Of a stretch of 64,000 nucleotides of DNA, positions 15,101 through 28,000 are shown piece after piece. Position 1 is the stretch's first letter. Each line of letters opens with the position of its first letter. A model generated the notes under the pieces. That model made no database searches. It saw only the letters and a program-made list of their open reading frames with translations, and was not told the DNA's origin. Both the position numbers and the translations under genes were made by a program. Source of the DNA: Diadema setosum. Lineage: Eukaryota; Echinodermata; Echinoidea; Diadematoida; Diadematidae. The stretch is taken from positions 42,592,333-42,656,332 of the forward strand of contig NC_092686.1 in NCBI RefSeq assembly GCF_964275005.1, given 5' to 3'.

Positions 15101-18100
15101 ACTTTATCAATGAATACATACATATTTTTCATTCACTTTTTCATTCTTAAATAATGAGAACAACAATGACAAAGATAACACGACTCAATAGGGTTGTAGA
15201 ACAGTCATTTTTTTAACTCTATATAATGGTGCATTTATGGGCATATAGGCCTATGTTTCATTTTAGACCAAATTAATTTCAGCCCACCTATATGTAATGC
15301 ACTTACGAAGCGTGGCGGTGTAACATTTTTTTTTTTTTTTTTTTTTTTATGAGACATCAAACTTTGATTTGCTATTCTTCACATCCAATGCCAATATTGA
15401 ATGTATAATATGAACGAACCTATTAAAATATGGTGTCCCGGCAGACAGAGTGCTACAAAATTGTCTCTTATTTAAAAAGATATGAGCGACTGAATGAAAT
15501 CCTTACATTATTCAATAGGAAAAAACACCTCAAATTCTATTTGACACAATGATAATCAATCTTCGTGCAGGCGCTTTGATCTCCATGAAAATTTGTGATT
15601 TACAAAATCTGTAACTTTTGGGCACTGATATCCTACTTGACTGAGCGATAGTGAAGCCGATAACGATAACGAATGCGTCCAAAATAACTACTGAAAACGG
15701 ATAAAATGAATGAATGCAAGTGAATGCATTTTTTGGGGTACCTTTTTGAGTGGCTCACAAACAGAGTGATCAGTCTTTATCATCGTTTTTTCAGGAAAAA
15801 TGACTACAGAATCGAAACGCCTGCGCGAGAATTGATGATTGCGGTTTCAAAATAGGAAGTGTTCTTCTATCAACTATAGGTTTTCCCGGCCAATTTCGCA
15901 CTTTTGTCAGTCCAGTTCCTAATTGCTGCATTCAATTTAGCAAAATATAGCATAGATGACAATCCGCATGTTCGGTAGTTCAATTTTATGATCTCTTCGT
16001 TCAAATTCATTTTGGAGCATTCAAATTACCTTTAGCCTCATTCTAATTAACACTTTTCAATTGAAATTCGTAAAACAAGCACCATTTCGTTATTCGTTCA
16101 TTCAGTTTAGAATGATAGTCACGTGATCACGGGCATGCTGCTCTCGTTCATTCAAATTCATTTTGGCAATCAATTTAACATCTTTTGCAGTCAATTTAGC
16201 ACGCATGTTTATGGTCTGGTTCTTTCTTTATTTTTTTTTTTTATGTAGTTATTGTTTTCCAAGCGTCATTACATTTCATATTTTCATACTCATTTTAGAC
16301 ATTTTGGCAACATTTTCTTTCTTTAATGTGCTTAGTGACTCTTCAAGTCCGAAGATAATGCAATATGTGCGTGGCCACAACTTATCTCGCCGTTGAGCGC
16401 TTTATTCCGTATGTCGGCCAGTTCTAGGAAGTCAAGGTTATGATCATCAAATATTCCTATAATTCTTTTTTCTGTCCCCTTGAGAAAATTGTAATACGTG
16501 TGTATCTAACTTGTGCCGTCATGACTGGAAGAAGATGAAGTTAAACTATATAATAGTGTTGGTACATGTAGGCCTAAATGGCATGTATGAAAGAAAAGGG
16601 GCGTTACAGAACAGCAGACTCGAGTAATGGTCAAAAATACGATACTTTTACTGCTTAACAGTGCGTGGATGAAACAATAAGTCACATAGAAATACGCGTT
16701 TAAATGTTATCAACCTTTCAAAAAAGAAAAACATGACATTAATTTGATTGAACATGTTAGGAATTTGACTGCCCATATGCGAAATTAAATGACTGAAGTA
16801 CCCCTTTCGCCAGTGCTGGCGATTTTGAATGACTGAAGAGCACGTGCCAATTTGAATGCCTGTTTCACGAATTCGAAAGGCACGTATGCAAATCTCATGG
16901 ATCGGAATGCTAATTGAACGAGCAACTTGCAATTTTGAATGACAGAATGTGCAGTGACGAGGATTTCGCTAAATTGAATGAACCTTTTATCAAATGGACT
17001 GACAAAAGTGTGAAATTGGCCGGGAAAACCTATGCTAAAGATAATTATTTCTTTCGTTCATTCATGCTTTTGCAATTAATAGTCAGTTTTATAACACTCT
17101 TTTGGGCCATGCCGTATTCAAGTGTAAATACTGAATTGTCTTATATGTGACCCTGCACCTCAAAACAAACAGAAAGTCGCCAGACATGAATTTTTAGTTA
17201 AGACCATATTCTGAAAGAGCAGACTTTAAGCTATAAAATGATGTATAACTCAAATCAAATGGACTCTCCTAACCTATCTAAATATTGGAAAGAAAGCACA
17301 AACTCAGAAAAAGTGTGAACTGAGAAAAGAGGCTCTAAAGTACATTGTCTATTCAAGCGCTTAATCTTTACCAAACCGTGCTGGCTGTGCGATGAATGGG
17401 ACAAAAAACAGGAAGTAAACCACCAGAGTAACAACAATGAAGGGGTTATCAGATTAAACTGAAATTAAGCATGCCTCATTAACACATTTTGTCCATAATC
17501 AATGCCAACTTTCAAAGCAGTAGCACTATCCTTTCAAAAGTTATTAGAGTTGAAAGTGAAGAGTGTGGACAAGGTTTTTCAGAAATGAAAAAGGAATTCT
17601 AAAGACACACCTAATCACACTATTCCACCAAAAAATGTTCGAGATAAACTGCTAAAAAACACACTTTCCAGCCCGTTTTATGATACCCAATTTTAGCATA
17701 ATGTAAAAGAAGACCCGCTCTTTCAGAAAATATGAAAAAGTCAAGTTCGGCTAGGTTGACCCATTTCACTTATTTTCAGTCCTCACGCAAAATCAGTGTG
17801 TGCGACTTTATGTTCGTTTTGAGGTGCACTGTCACATATAACCAAACGAATAACTGTAACCAATTCTTCTTTCACTCGATCACTGTACGAACCTGCCGAC
17901 CCGTTCGATGCAAGATCTTACACAGATCGTGTCATGTCGAGCTGGTCTAAGAAGTCTAGTAGAAATCGAGTATTGACCGTGTAGCGATCGTGTATTGATT
18001 GTGTGTAGATCGGGATGTTCGAGTAGAGAGCTATGTGGTTGTCGAGGAGAGATTCTGGAGATGTCGAGAATGGTCGGGTGTGGATCGTACAAGATCGAAT

Positions 18101-21100
18101 AGCGGTCGGGAAGGGATCGTGTTGAAGGACGATCGAGCATTTGGTCGGGATTGCTCTGGTAAAAATAGGTCATCGGGATTGATCTCGCTTGATCGAGTTT
18201 ATCTGATCGGCAGTGGGAACGGGGTAAGCTACAGCGGCAGAGATCGTAATGCCTCATTCCCGATCATCGTAGTAAGAGCGTAGCAAGCACGTGTTAGTTG
18301 TAACTGCAGCGTACTTAGAGCGTTCTAACAGCGCACTGTGTCCAGATCGGCTCAGGTTTTACCCGATCCTTCCCGATCTGAGAAAATTGTCAAATCGTAG
18401 CGAGAACGGCATAGTGGAACTTAGGCTTTACCTATTTGAGTACCATTTTGGTAAATTTCGTATTTGTGAACACATTTGCCTGTGAAAGATAGAATCTAAA
18501 TAAACCCATTCAAGTACCAAATATTAAGGTGATTAGTACAATTTTTGTCCAAGGGACAAATTTTGCTTATTTTCGATTAATGATTTAACAAGCAAAAATT
18601 CTTATTTTTCGTCAGCACTAAAGTGAGTAACAGACCTAGAGATTTGATTATGGGATGTTGTACAAAATGTCCTACACTAGCTACCTATGTATTGAGTGCA
18701 CAATCACGTGGTATTCAAATTGTGTATTTTTAAAATCTCTTTCATTTGATAAAAAACACCATTTTTTCTATTACTGCTCAACTCCCCCCCCCCGAAATCT
18801 TGAAGAAGTTTGAGAAAAAAAATCTTAGTATCCATGGTAAGTATATTTCAAATAAGTGATTTGTAGTTTCAGACAAGAGCTAAAAGTAATAAGTAGATCA
18901 AAAATATTTTTTAGATAAGCACTGTTAAAAAAAAGCAGCCGCTCATGCTTCGTAACCTTGATAAGCAAGAAATATTCATTATCAATCCTGTAAACTGGAT
19001 ATTATTTCAGTTAAGTCAGCTTCCCACATTCACAAACACATTTGAATTTGTCTTCGAATTCTTTTCGAGTAGTTTGGATATGAAATGTTTTTTTTTCCCT
19101 CGAGTTTGAGAGTTGCCATCTTACCTGGCTTCTAAAGCACACCATCCACAGTAAGGGTCTCCACCATCAACATCGTTTCCTCCAATGCATTCATCACAGG
19201 TCTGGTAATTGCTGCAGTTTGCCAAGGACAGCTTAAATACCTGCATGTTCACATCCAAGATACAAGTACAAGACGTCACCATACTCTCTCCGTAACCAAA
19301 ACGATTTACAGTTACCACGGCCTAAAACAAATTATTGTAAGAGATCATTTTCATACAGAGCTGCAGCAGCGTACAATAACATACCTAATGATTTACGTCA
19401 ACTTTCCTCTTTACCCGTTTTTAAGCTCAATTTGGATAAAACCGAAATCCTTATCACTTGATTTTTTTTTTTTGTGCTCCAAACCTTTGAACAATAATAT
19501 GGTATTTATGTAGTCACAATGTAGTAATATATGCACCGTTATATTTGTGTTTGTGTTATATTTTATTCTACTGTCAGTCCCTGATTGTATGATTTTTTTT
19601 GTGTGTGTGTGTGTGTGTGAACAGGGCCCCATGAAAGACCAGAAGTGACTATCATTGTCACTACTGGACCTTTATGTATGAAATATGTTGATTTTTAGTA
19701 CGGAAATAAAACAAACAAACAAGATCGGTAAATCGATCGCAAAACGGGCTAAGCGCTATTTTTAAGCAAATTAAAATCCCAGTTTAATGTCCACAGTCAT
19801 TGTCAGTAAAATAAAACCCTTCCAAAGATATACCTCACCTTTATCATAACAAGGAATATTTTTACAGTCATGATTAAGATATTCCATATTTTCTTGTTTT
19901 ATATATTTGACATTTCTGTGGCAGATTTGCTCGCAAATATCTTTAATTCACAAGGGTTGAGTTAACTCGTTCTGTGATGCAATAAGATATACATTATATA
20001 TTTATATATCTATGTGTTTGACTGCGTGTTTGTGTAGTAAGGGGAGACCAATGAAACATCACTTGTAACGACTATTGGACATGACATTAGAGGACTTTGT
20101 ATATGGGCCAATCACATTCAGCACCTGTTTAATGTGATTTGTATACTAGTAATCATTCTATTCGTGATTTTCATTTGGATTCAAGGGGGAAGTTAATCAG
20201 CTGGTTTAAAAACAATATCTAGCGATGCTAAGTGAGTGTGCCCTATTATGTATCTCATTGCAAGATAATGTTGAAACGTCATGGGTCTTCTTACATTGAA
20301 AACATGTAATATTTTCACCCAAACTATGCTCTCAAACTTCAATCAGAACTCCTTCAGACAAACGTACCAGGATACTGACAGAAATCATAAGGGTATTGTG
20401 TGTTTCACTGTGTTGCATCTTTTCTTTCCATTACCTGCGAACTTTCCTCAGAGCTTGTTGCCAGAATAATTTGCTCCTTGTCCTCATCCAGAAACACATC
20501 TCGTAAAACGGATCCTTGTCCAAGGGGAACATTTTCATACTGGTAGGCTGATGAACTATTTAGTATGTGCACCTATATAATAACAGAACACACATTGTAG
20601 TAGATATAAAATGTCAGCTCTAAAATGTCAGATGCCATCACTCAGTTAACACAATGTTTCTTTAGTCAACCTATATTACAAATATGTTCTACTTATATAT
20701 TGTATATATATTTCTCTGTTTATGTGATGAAAATAAAAATAGATTTGAACTTTGATAGAACTGTTCTGTCATAAGATGTATAGATATCAGTATCCTTCGC
20801 ATGAATGAATTAATGAAATATTAGAGCGTTACTCACCAATGACTACATGCAAAATTATCAACCAAAACACGATATCTTGTGATAATGTACACGTATAAAC
20901 CCGTGAAGAGAGTTATGTGGAGATGGCATGCACTTTTCCCGCATCTGCGTTCTTTATAATTGCGACCAAGTGCATTTTTGTAACGTATCTTTTACTCTTC
21001 AATCGCGTGTGTTCATTTACAATGCATATGACGCTGCATATAGAAAGTTGTTACAAGCAGAGCTTGATGTAGGCCTATATGGCGCACCAGCTTATCAATT

Positions 21101-24100
21101 TACATTACTATATTGCATACCATTATACTTTTTTTTTTGTCAAAGGCAAATGTATATATACTATATTCTTGATAAGAAGACAGGTTGATGATTTCAAAGC
21201 AGATAACATTTCTATCATAGTTCAAAAGAGACCAAACCTTGAAAAAACACACACAAAGATGAACGGAAGTGTGGGTACACATTTCGATAGAAACTGTACT
21301 TTACACCAAGTGACAGTCTTTCAATCAGTCAGTCAATTAATCAATCAATTAATTGCAATACCTTAAGTAAGGTACCATCACTACTTCCAATGAAAGCCAC
21401 AGTATAGCCTCTCTCTGTAGTAGTGACGATAGACGTAGGCGTCACAGCAGAGAGAGTGAGTATTGGTGTAGCAGTCACATGATTCACTCCATTCGCATAC
21501 ACGTAGTAAGCATCGCCATTTTCATCAGGTCTAGCATGGCACTCTCTACTTTCCGGATTTGGTGAGGTTGGGAACTAGCATGGTAAACAAAACAAAAACA
21601 ATATATAAGTAGTACAATGGTTCATACCTTCAGCAAGTCACCCTCACTACTTCCAATGAAAGCCACAGTATAGTTTCTCTCTGTAGTAGTAATGATAGAC
21701 GTAGGCTCCACATCAGAGAAGGTAAGTACTGGTGAAGCAGCCAAAGGGTTTACGCCATTGGCATACGTGTAGTAAGCATTGCCACCCTCAGTAGCTTGGC
21801 ACTCTCTGCTTTGCGGATTCTGATGGTTTGGGACCTAGTATGGTTTACATGGAACAAGGAAAACAAAATTGTTTCTTCTGTTCTTTCTTTCTTTCTTTCT
21901 TTCTTTCTTTAATGCTGTGATACTCCTCAGTGCATGCAGCAGTTATTGCAAGTTGTGTAACTACTGTTATGTTTTGTTTCAGCTTATAAGACAATATATT
22001 GATATAATACATTAATGATAATAATAATAATAACAATAATAATAATAATAATAATAACAATAATTTGTACCGCTCTTGATACAACGTTTCTACAACGTCT
22101 TGATACAACTTCCAATCATTGTCCGATTCTCGCACATGGCCGACCGAGACGCCCTTCTACAGGCTTACGAGCAACCGAAACGCGGACCAGGACCTTCTTC
22201 GAGTCATCAGCCCGCCTTAAGCGCCGCGTCAACCCACCCAACCCAACCTGCGCCATCAGCTCAGCCAGCCTCACCACCTGGTCATTCAACTGCTAATCCT
22301 CGCCCAACACCGGCGACTTACGCTGCCAGAGTCGGTCCACAGCCCGCGACTCATCTTCCCACGCTCGATTTTTCCCGGATCACAATCCGGACCGACCTAC
22401 CGCCCACAATGAAGCGCGAGAGGGGCAGGCTAGCCTCCATTGCTTTCAACCTACGCAGAGAGAAAAAATTGTCGACCCGTATACGCATTAATGGAACTCA
22501 AGTGTTCCTGCAGACCCGCCAGACGAAAGCCGGTGGCGGCCCGCAGACTCCTTGGACTGTCTGGAAAGAGTAAGAGTATCCGTTGCACATTTTTAGCTCA
22601 CCTGAGCCAAAGGCTCAAGTGAGCTATTGCGATCACCCTTCGTCCGGCGTCCGTCGTGCGTCGTGCGTCGTGCGTCGTGCGTCGTGCGTAAACTTTTTAC
22701 ATTTTCATCATCTTCTTGAAAACCCCATGACCGATTTTCATCAAACTTGGCAGGTAGCATCCCTAGGGGGTTAGGAACTCAATTTGTTAAAATGGGCACC
22801 ATGCCCCACCCAGGGGGCCCCCAGGGGGCCCAAACCCCCCAAAATTAAGGAATCTGTAAAAATCTTCTTCTGTCGAACCAGAAGTGATAGAGCTAAGTTA
22901 ATACTATGAGTTAGTACATTGATGACTGTAGTTTCAAGTTTGTTCATGGCAGAATCAGGGGTGCCCCCCTTGGGACCCAGGGGAGGGGGGGGGGTGGGGA
23001 GGGGTCCTAATGGGGCCTAAATTGTACATTTTCATCTTCTTCTTGAGAACCCCTTGACCCGTTTTCACCAAACTTGGCAGGTAGCATCCCTAGGGGGTTA
23101 GGATCTCAATTTGTTAAAATGGGCACCATGCCCCACCCAGGGGGCCCTCGGGGGCCCAAACCCCCCAAAAATGAAGGAATCTTTAAAAATCTTCTCTAGA
23201 ATCAGAAGTTATAGAGCTAAGATAATACTATGAGTGAGTACATTAATGACTGTAGTTTCAAGTTTGTTCATAGCAGATCCAGGGGTGCCCCTCTTGGGGG
23301 CGGGGGGGGGGGGGGGTGGGAAGGTCCAAATGGGGGCCTGAATTGTACATTTTCATATTCTTCCTGAAAACCTCATGATGGATTTTCGTCAAACTTGGCA
23401 GGTAGCATCCCTAGGGGGTCAGGATCTCAATTTATCAAAATGGGCACCATGCCACACCCAGAGGGCCCCAGGGGGCCCCAATCCCCCCAAATTAAAGAAT
23501 CTTAAAAAATTTGGGCCCTTATTGTACATTTTCATCTTCTACTTGAGAATGCCTGGTCAAATTTTAGTAGAGCTGTGAATAATTTAGATTAGTGACTGCG
23601 TGAAAGGTGAACTTGCGATACTCAGGTGAGCGCTAGACCCGCGGGTCTCTTGTTCTTTTGGATTTGTTTAAGAGCAATCATTCTATATCATGCTACCATT
23701 TTTTTGTACTCGCTAAGTTTACCTCTTGTCATAGTGCTGTTCGCCACACAGTTTTTCTACTCATGTCGAGGGTGTTTTATGTTTAAAAAGTGACAAAAAT
23801 GTTAGTATGTTAAATTTGTAAGTTATATAAAGTTGATATATTGAGAAGTATTACGGGAGGTTTGGGCTGCATGCCCGATTGCTTACTTTTTTTCAAAGCA
23901 GCTATCATGAATGCAACATTGCTGATAATATATCTTGAACTGTATACACGGTGCACCCTTGTCTGAATAAGCAGCATTTTTCTTTTTTTTTTCTTTTTTT
24001 TTAGCCAAATGCTGAGCTTTGAACGATAAGAGTTGAAGTGTGTAGAGTTAATCCCAACTAATGTGTTTTCTTTTTTCAGTAAGCTATGACTATGCTTCGC

Positions 24101-25034
24101 GTTTTATGTAACTGCAGATGCTGCCAATTCAAGTCTCCCTGATTCTTCGACTGGAGTCTCCCTGATAATGTCATATTCTGTTTATATTGACATCAGAGAA
24201 CATTAGAAAATCCCTGATTTGGAAATTATTTTCACCAATTGCAACACATGTAACACACAAATATTTCCCCGATTGCCATGTGGAATCTCACTGTTTTGGA
24301 TACGTGAATGTAGGCAGATCTGTAGTTGCATTTTGCATTTATTTATTTATTTAGATTTTCACCATGCTCTATCACTCTAACTGTGGTCGTTTGCATTATT
24401 TCAAATGACCGCACAGTGCCAATCATGATGTTCACTCCATTATGCTTGAAATTGGTCTTGTAACAAAAATGTTGTATCGCAATGGCGTATTTACTGCTTG
24501 CTTCATCTAGTAAGATAAAGCATTATACTGCATAGCGTTTATGACAACACCCATGAATTAGAGGCCTTGCTTCTTTCCTCTCCTTATATTTTTGTTATTG
24601 CTGGGGGTGCTAAGGAGGGAGAAAAGAATTTACGTACACAGTGTGGAAGGCAGGTGTGATGAGCTATTTATCATTATCATTATTTTCCTACTGATGTAAA
24701 GCTCTGCTCCATTTTCATGGAGAGAATTTTTACTTCCTTTCATTACTCTCCTGTATAAAGTGAAATATTGAACGAGGAGATCAGATATCAATTTTTTCTT
24801 CAAGCCACAGCATATAAGAAAGACTTCCGGTTACAATCGGCATCTGATGTTCCTTTCTCTCCTCGTCCTCTTTTTCTTTCGATTCCATCTTTTCCTTCTG
24901 ATATAGGGTTTATCTATTTGACAATGTTGCAGATAATTATTGTTATATCGGAGTGTATATCTAAGATGTGTAAATCATATCTGATTATAACTGATTACTT
25001 TGATTTTGTGTTAATACCCTTCAGTTGTTTGTCT

Positions 25035-25065
<31 letters not shown>

Positions 25066-28000
25066 TTGTTTTTGTTCTGGGTTGCGGTTTTCTTTTTCCT
25101 TTTCTTAATTTCTTTATTCAAATGACTGGTCTCGTTGTGTCATGTAGCTAGATAATTCTCATTCATACTGTTTTTAGACCTTTTAGTGTCTCTGGTATGG
25201 GTTCAGATTCTGTGACCTTTTAACGAAAGTTTGTCCTATAATTATAGAGATGCATATCATATTGCCGCATGGCCCAGAGTGTCCCTTTAAGAGTCAGCCC
25301 TGTTTGTTTCGTGTTTCGGCTGCTCCATGCATTCATACTGTTATCTGATGTAGCCATACCGTAAGTTGAGTGACCTCAATAAGTGTATTTAAAGTTAGAC
25401 TGGAGCAAGTATCATGCACCAATTTTTTCACATTCTCAAACAAACCTGCTTGTTACATTTTATTGGGTGCGTGTATGTCTATACCCATGTTGAGAATGAA
25501 ATTTTGCACATGTTTGAACTCTGGGTTTTTTTTCCTTGATGGATTTCCCTGACTTTCAAGACACAACAAGCAATGTATACAATGTACTTTCATTTAAAAC
25601 TACATGCAGAATATGAATGCAGGTAATTTTACACATGTTTGAATATGGTAACTGTCGGTATTTTGTCTGCTTTGCTCGAGCGTCTCCTTGAAGGGATGGT
25701 ACAGTTTCGGTTGGGACTTATCCTTTTCTATTCCTTTTCTCTCTCTTTCTCCTAAAATTAAATGATGATGGAAAGTTTTTTATGAGATGCTTTTTGGTTT
25801 TTCATAGGGTGGTTTCTGGGTACCCTGGAAAAAGTTAAAGGCTAAATCTTGGCTGATGCTGCGCCGTCCCTTTAAGAGCAGGTCTTATTATATAATTGTT
25901 CTGCGTTTCGGGTGCTCAATGCATTTCTACTGTTGTTTAATGTGCCTTACGTATACTGACATAGCTTGAGTAACCTCGATGAACGCATCCTTTGTTAGTT
26001 TGTTGCTAGCAGCCACCTGCCATGTGAACATTTTCCCCGTGTATTCTGCTTATGCTTTCCAATTTGTTTGTTGAACCGGGGTGTTTGTATGTTCAGGCCG
26101 TATTCGCGAGATGACTGTTACTCCCAACTACCAGATAGGTGTCCGATGATTTTCAGGCATAACAACAATCTAGTATATAAATCAGATTCCTCTGTTCCAG
26201 ATTCCTGTGTAATTTTCTTTCAACCTTCCATGAAGTTCATTCACACAGGCTAACCGATTCTTTAGTGCTTTTATATTACTCTCTGCCTTCATGATATTGT
26301 ACAGTTTTGGTGGTCGTCAACCCTGCTCCAGATTCCTCCTCCTTATGGTCATGCACAGTCTCTCTTATAGTCAAATTACGCACTTAGCACCCACAGCTGA
26401 TTATTCTCGATACAATCATGTCAGTTGCCTATAATGTGTGTTATTGCTATGCGCATTCATGTTCTCTTTAGTTAAACAAACTGTTTGATACTTCAGGTGC
26501 TCCAGCCTACTTTAAGTCCACATTTTTTCTTTACACTGGCAATCCGATCTATCAATGCTTTTATATCATTCTCTACCTACATTATAGTGTACAGTTTTTT
26601 TTGTGGTCGTCAACAATGCTCCAGATTCCTTCTCCTCTGAGTCATGCATAACCTTTATTGTAACGTATTATGTACTTAGCACCCACAACTGATTAGTCTT
26701 GTTACACATCCGTTGTCGATAATTCCGTGTTATCACTATGTAAATTCATGTGTTCTTCAGTCTAACAAACTATTGAATACCTCAGGTGCATTAGCCTTCT
26801 TTTAGCCTTCTCGAACACGCCCGTGTTTTGTTTGTTTTTGTCCTGCCATCTGTTGTTCTATTCTAGTGAGCCCACGTCGAATGACATCAATGACTTAAAG
26901 TTGGATTATTCAGTCACCGAAACCTATTATGTTTATAAATCCTTCCCCATGTTTTCCTTGTATATTGATTATGCATAACGATGAGTCTCTACAACCCGAT
27001 TGGCTAAAACATCGCACCGCTTACAGCATAATGGGAGTCTTTTAAACTCGATTGGTTAATACCTTGCACCCAGTGGCGTATCTACTATAGGGAAAACGGC
27101 GCCCGGGGCAAGCACGAAAATTGCGCCCCTAATTTCTGAAAAAGTGTTCAACCCCAGCACCATCCCGGTAGGGACTTTAAACAAAGTCCACAAAGTCCAC
27201 ATGATGCTTTTTCAAGCACTTAAAAAGGAGCTTTTGAGGGTGATTGAAATGTAATGAATTTTGATAGATTTTGGCGAGCGAGCGCAGCGAGCGAGCCGAA
27301 AATTCTTGTATTTCAGCTTACAAAACGTGGAATTCTTGTCATTTTTTGCTTACCAAATCTTACATTTCTAATCAAGATATAGTGACGGCCTTATAGATAA
27401 CGATTTATATAAAAAAAACTGAGGACTTTAGAAATACTCTAAATTAGTGAGCTGAAATTTGTATATTATGTCCTCGTTATCATCACGTATTGTTCTTATC
27501 TTTTTTTTCAAATGAATTTTGGCGAGCGAGCGCAGCGAGCGAGCCGAAAATTTTTGTATTTCAGCTTACAAAACATGGAATTCTTGTCATTTTTGCTTAT
27601 GAAATCTCACAACTATAGTGACGACCTTATAGATAACGATTTATACCAACAAACTGAGGACTTGAAAAAATACTCTAAATTAGTACGAGTGAGTGAGCCG
27701 AAATTTGTATATTTCCGCGTCATCATTACGTTTTTTTCTTATCTTTTTTTTTTTGCGCCCCCCTCCCCCGTATGTTCGAAACCATTGGCGTCCTCTTTTG
27801 ATCCAATCGGCGATCGCTTCAGAACGAATGAAATTGCAGTCGCTGCTCCGTGTAACATTTTTCCTGCTAAATATAAAACGACATGAGTGAACACAATAGA
27901 CATTATCATTTTGTCCGCGTCATCGTCACGTTTTGTTCTTATCTTCTTCTCTTTTTTATATACAAATTTTGGCGAGCGAGCGCAGCGAGCGAGCTGAAAA

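Larger units (their letters stand above)
13891..18224. mobile_element. Nested element B with GTTCCCACTGCCG ends
   Basis: The left terminus (GTTCCCACTGCCGATCAGAT from 13895) and the inverted right terminus (ending at 18220) match over more than 20 bp and continue imperfectly through GATCAATCCCGAT. The interior near both ends is dense in TCGAT/GATCG words, as in element A, so A and B are probably related families. The target duplication is not clear. Elements C and D are inserted in it, and the rest (14350-15878) is AT-rich and non-coding. Confidence 0.75.
12953..18427. mobile_element. Outer element A of a transposon nest (PIF/Harbinger-like ends)
   Basis: The left end AGCCCCCGTTCCACTAT matches the inverted right end AGCCTAAGTTCCACTAT at 14 of 17 positions. 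Both ends are flanked by TTA (12950-12952 and 18428-18430), as expected for a TWA-targeting PIF/Harbinger element. Most of its length is made of later insertions (13891-18224). Its own DNA is full of GATCGGG/CCCGATC words in both orientations. One frame at 13285-13479 encodes a basic-acidic peptide starting MSARRSRRSRGRTVEEEDG; it is not recognisable as a transposase. Confidence 0.7.
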
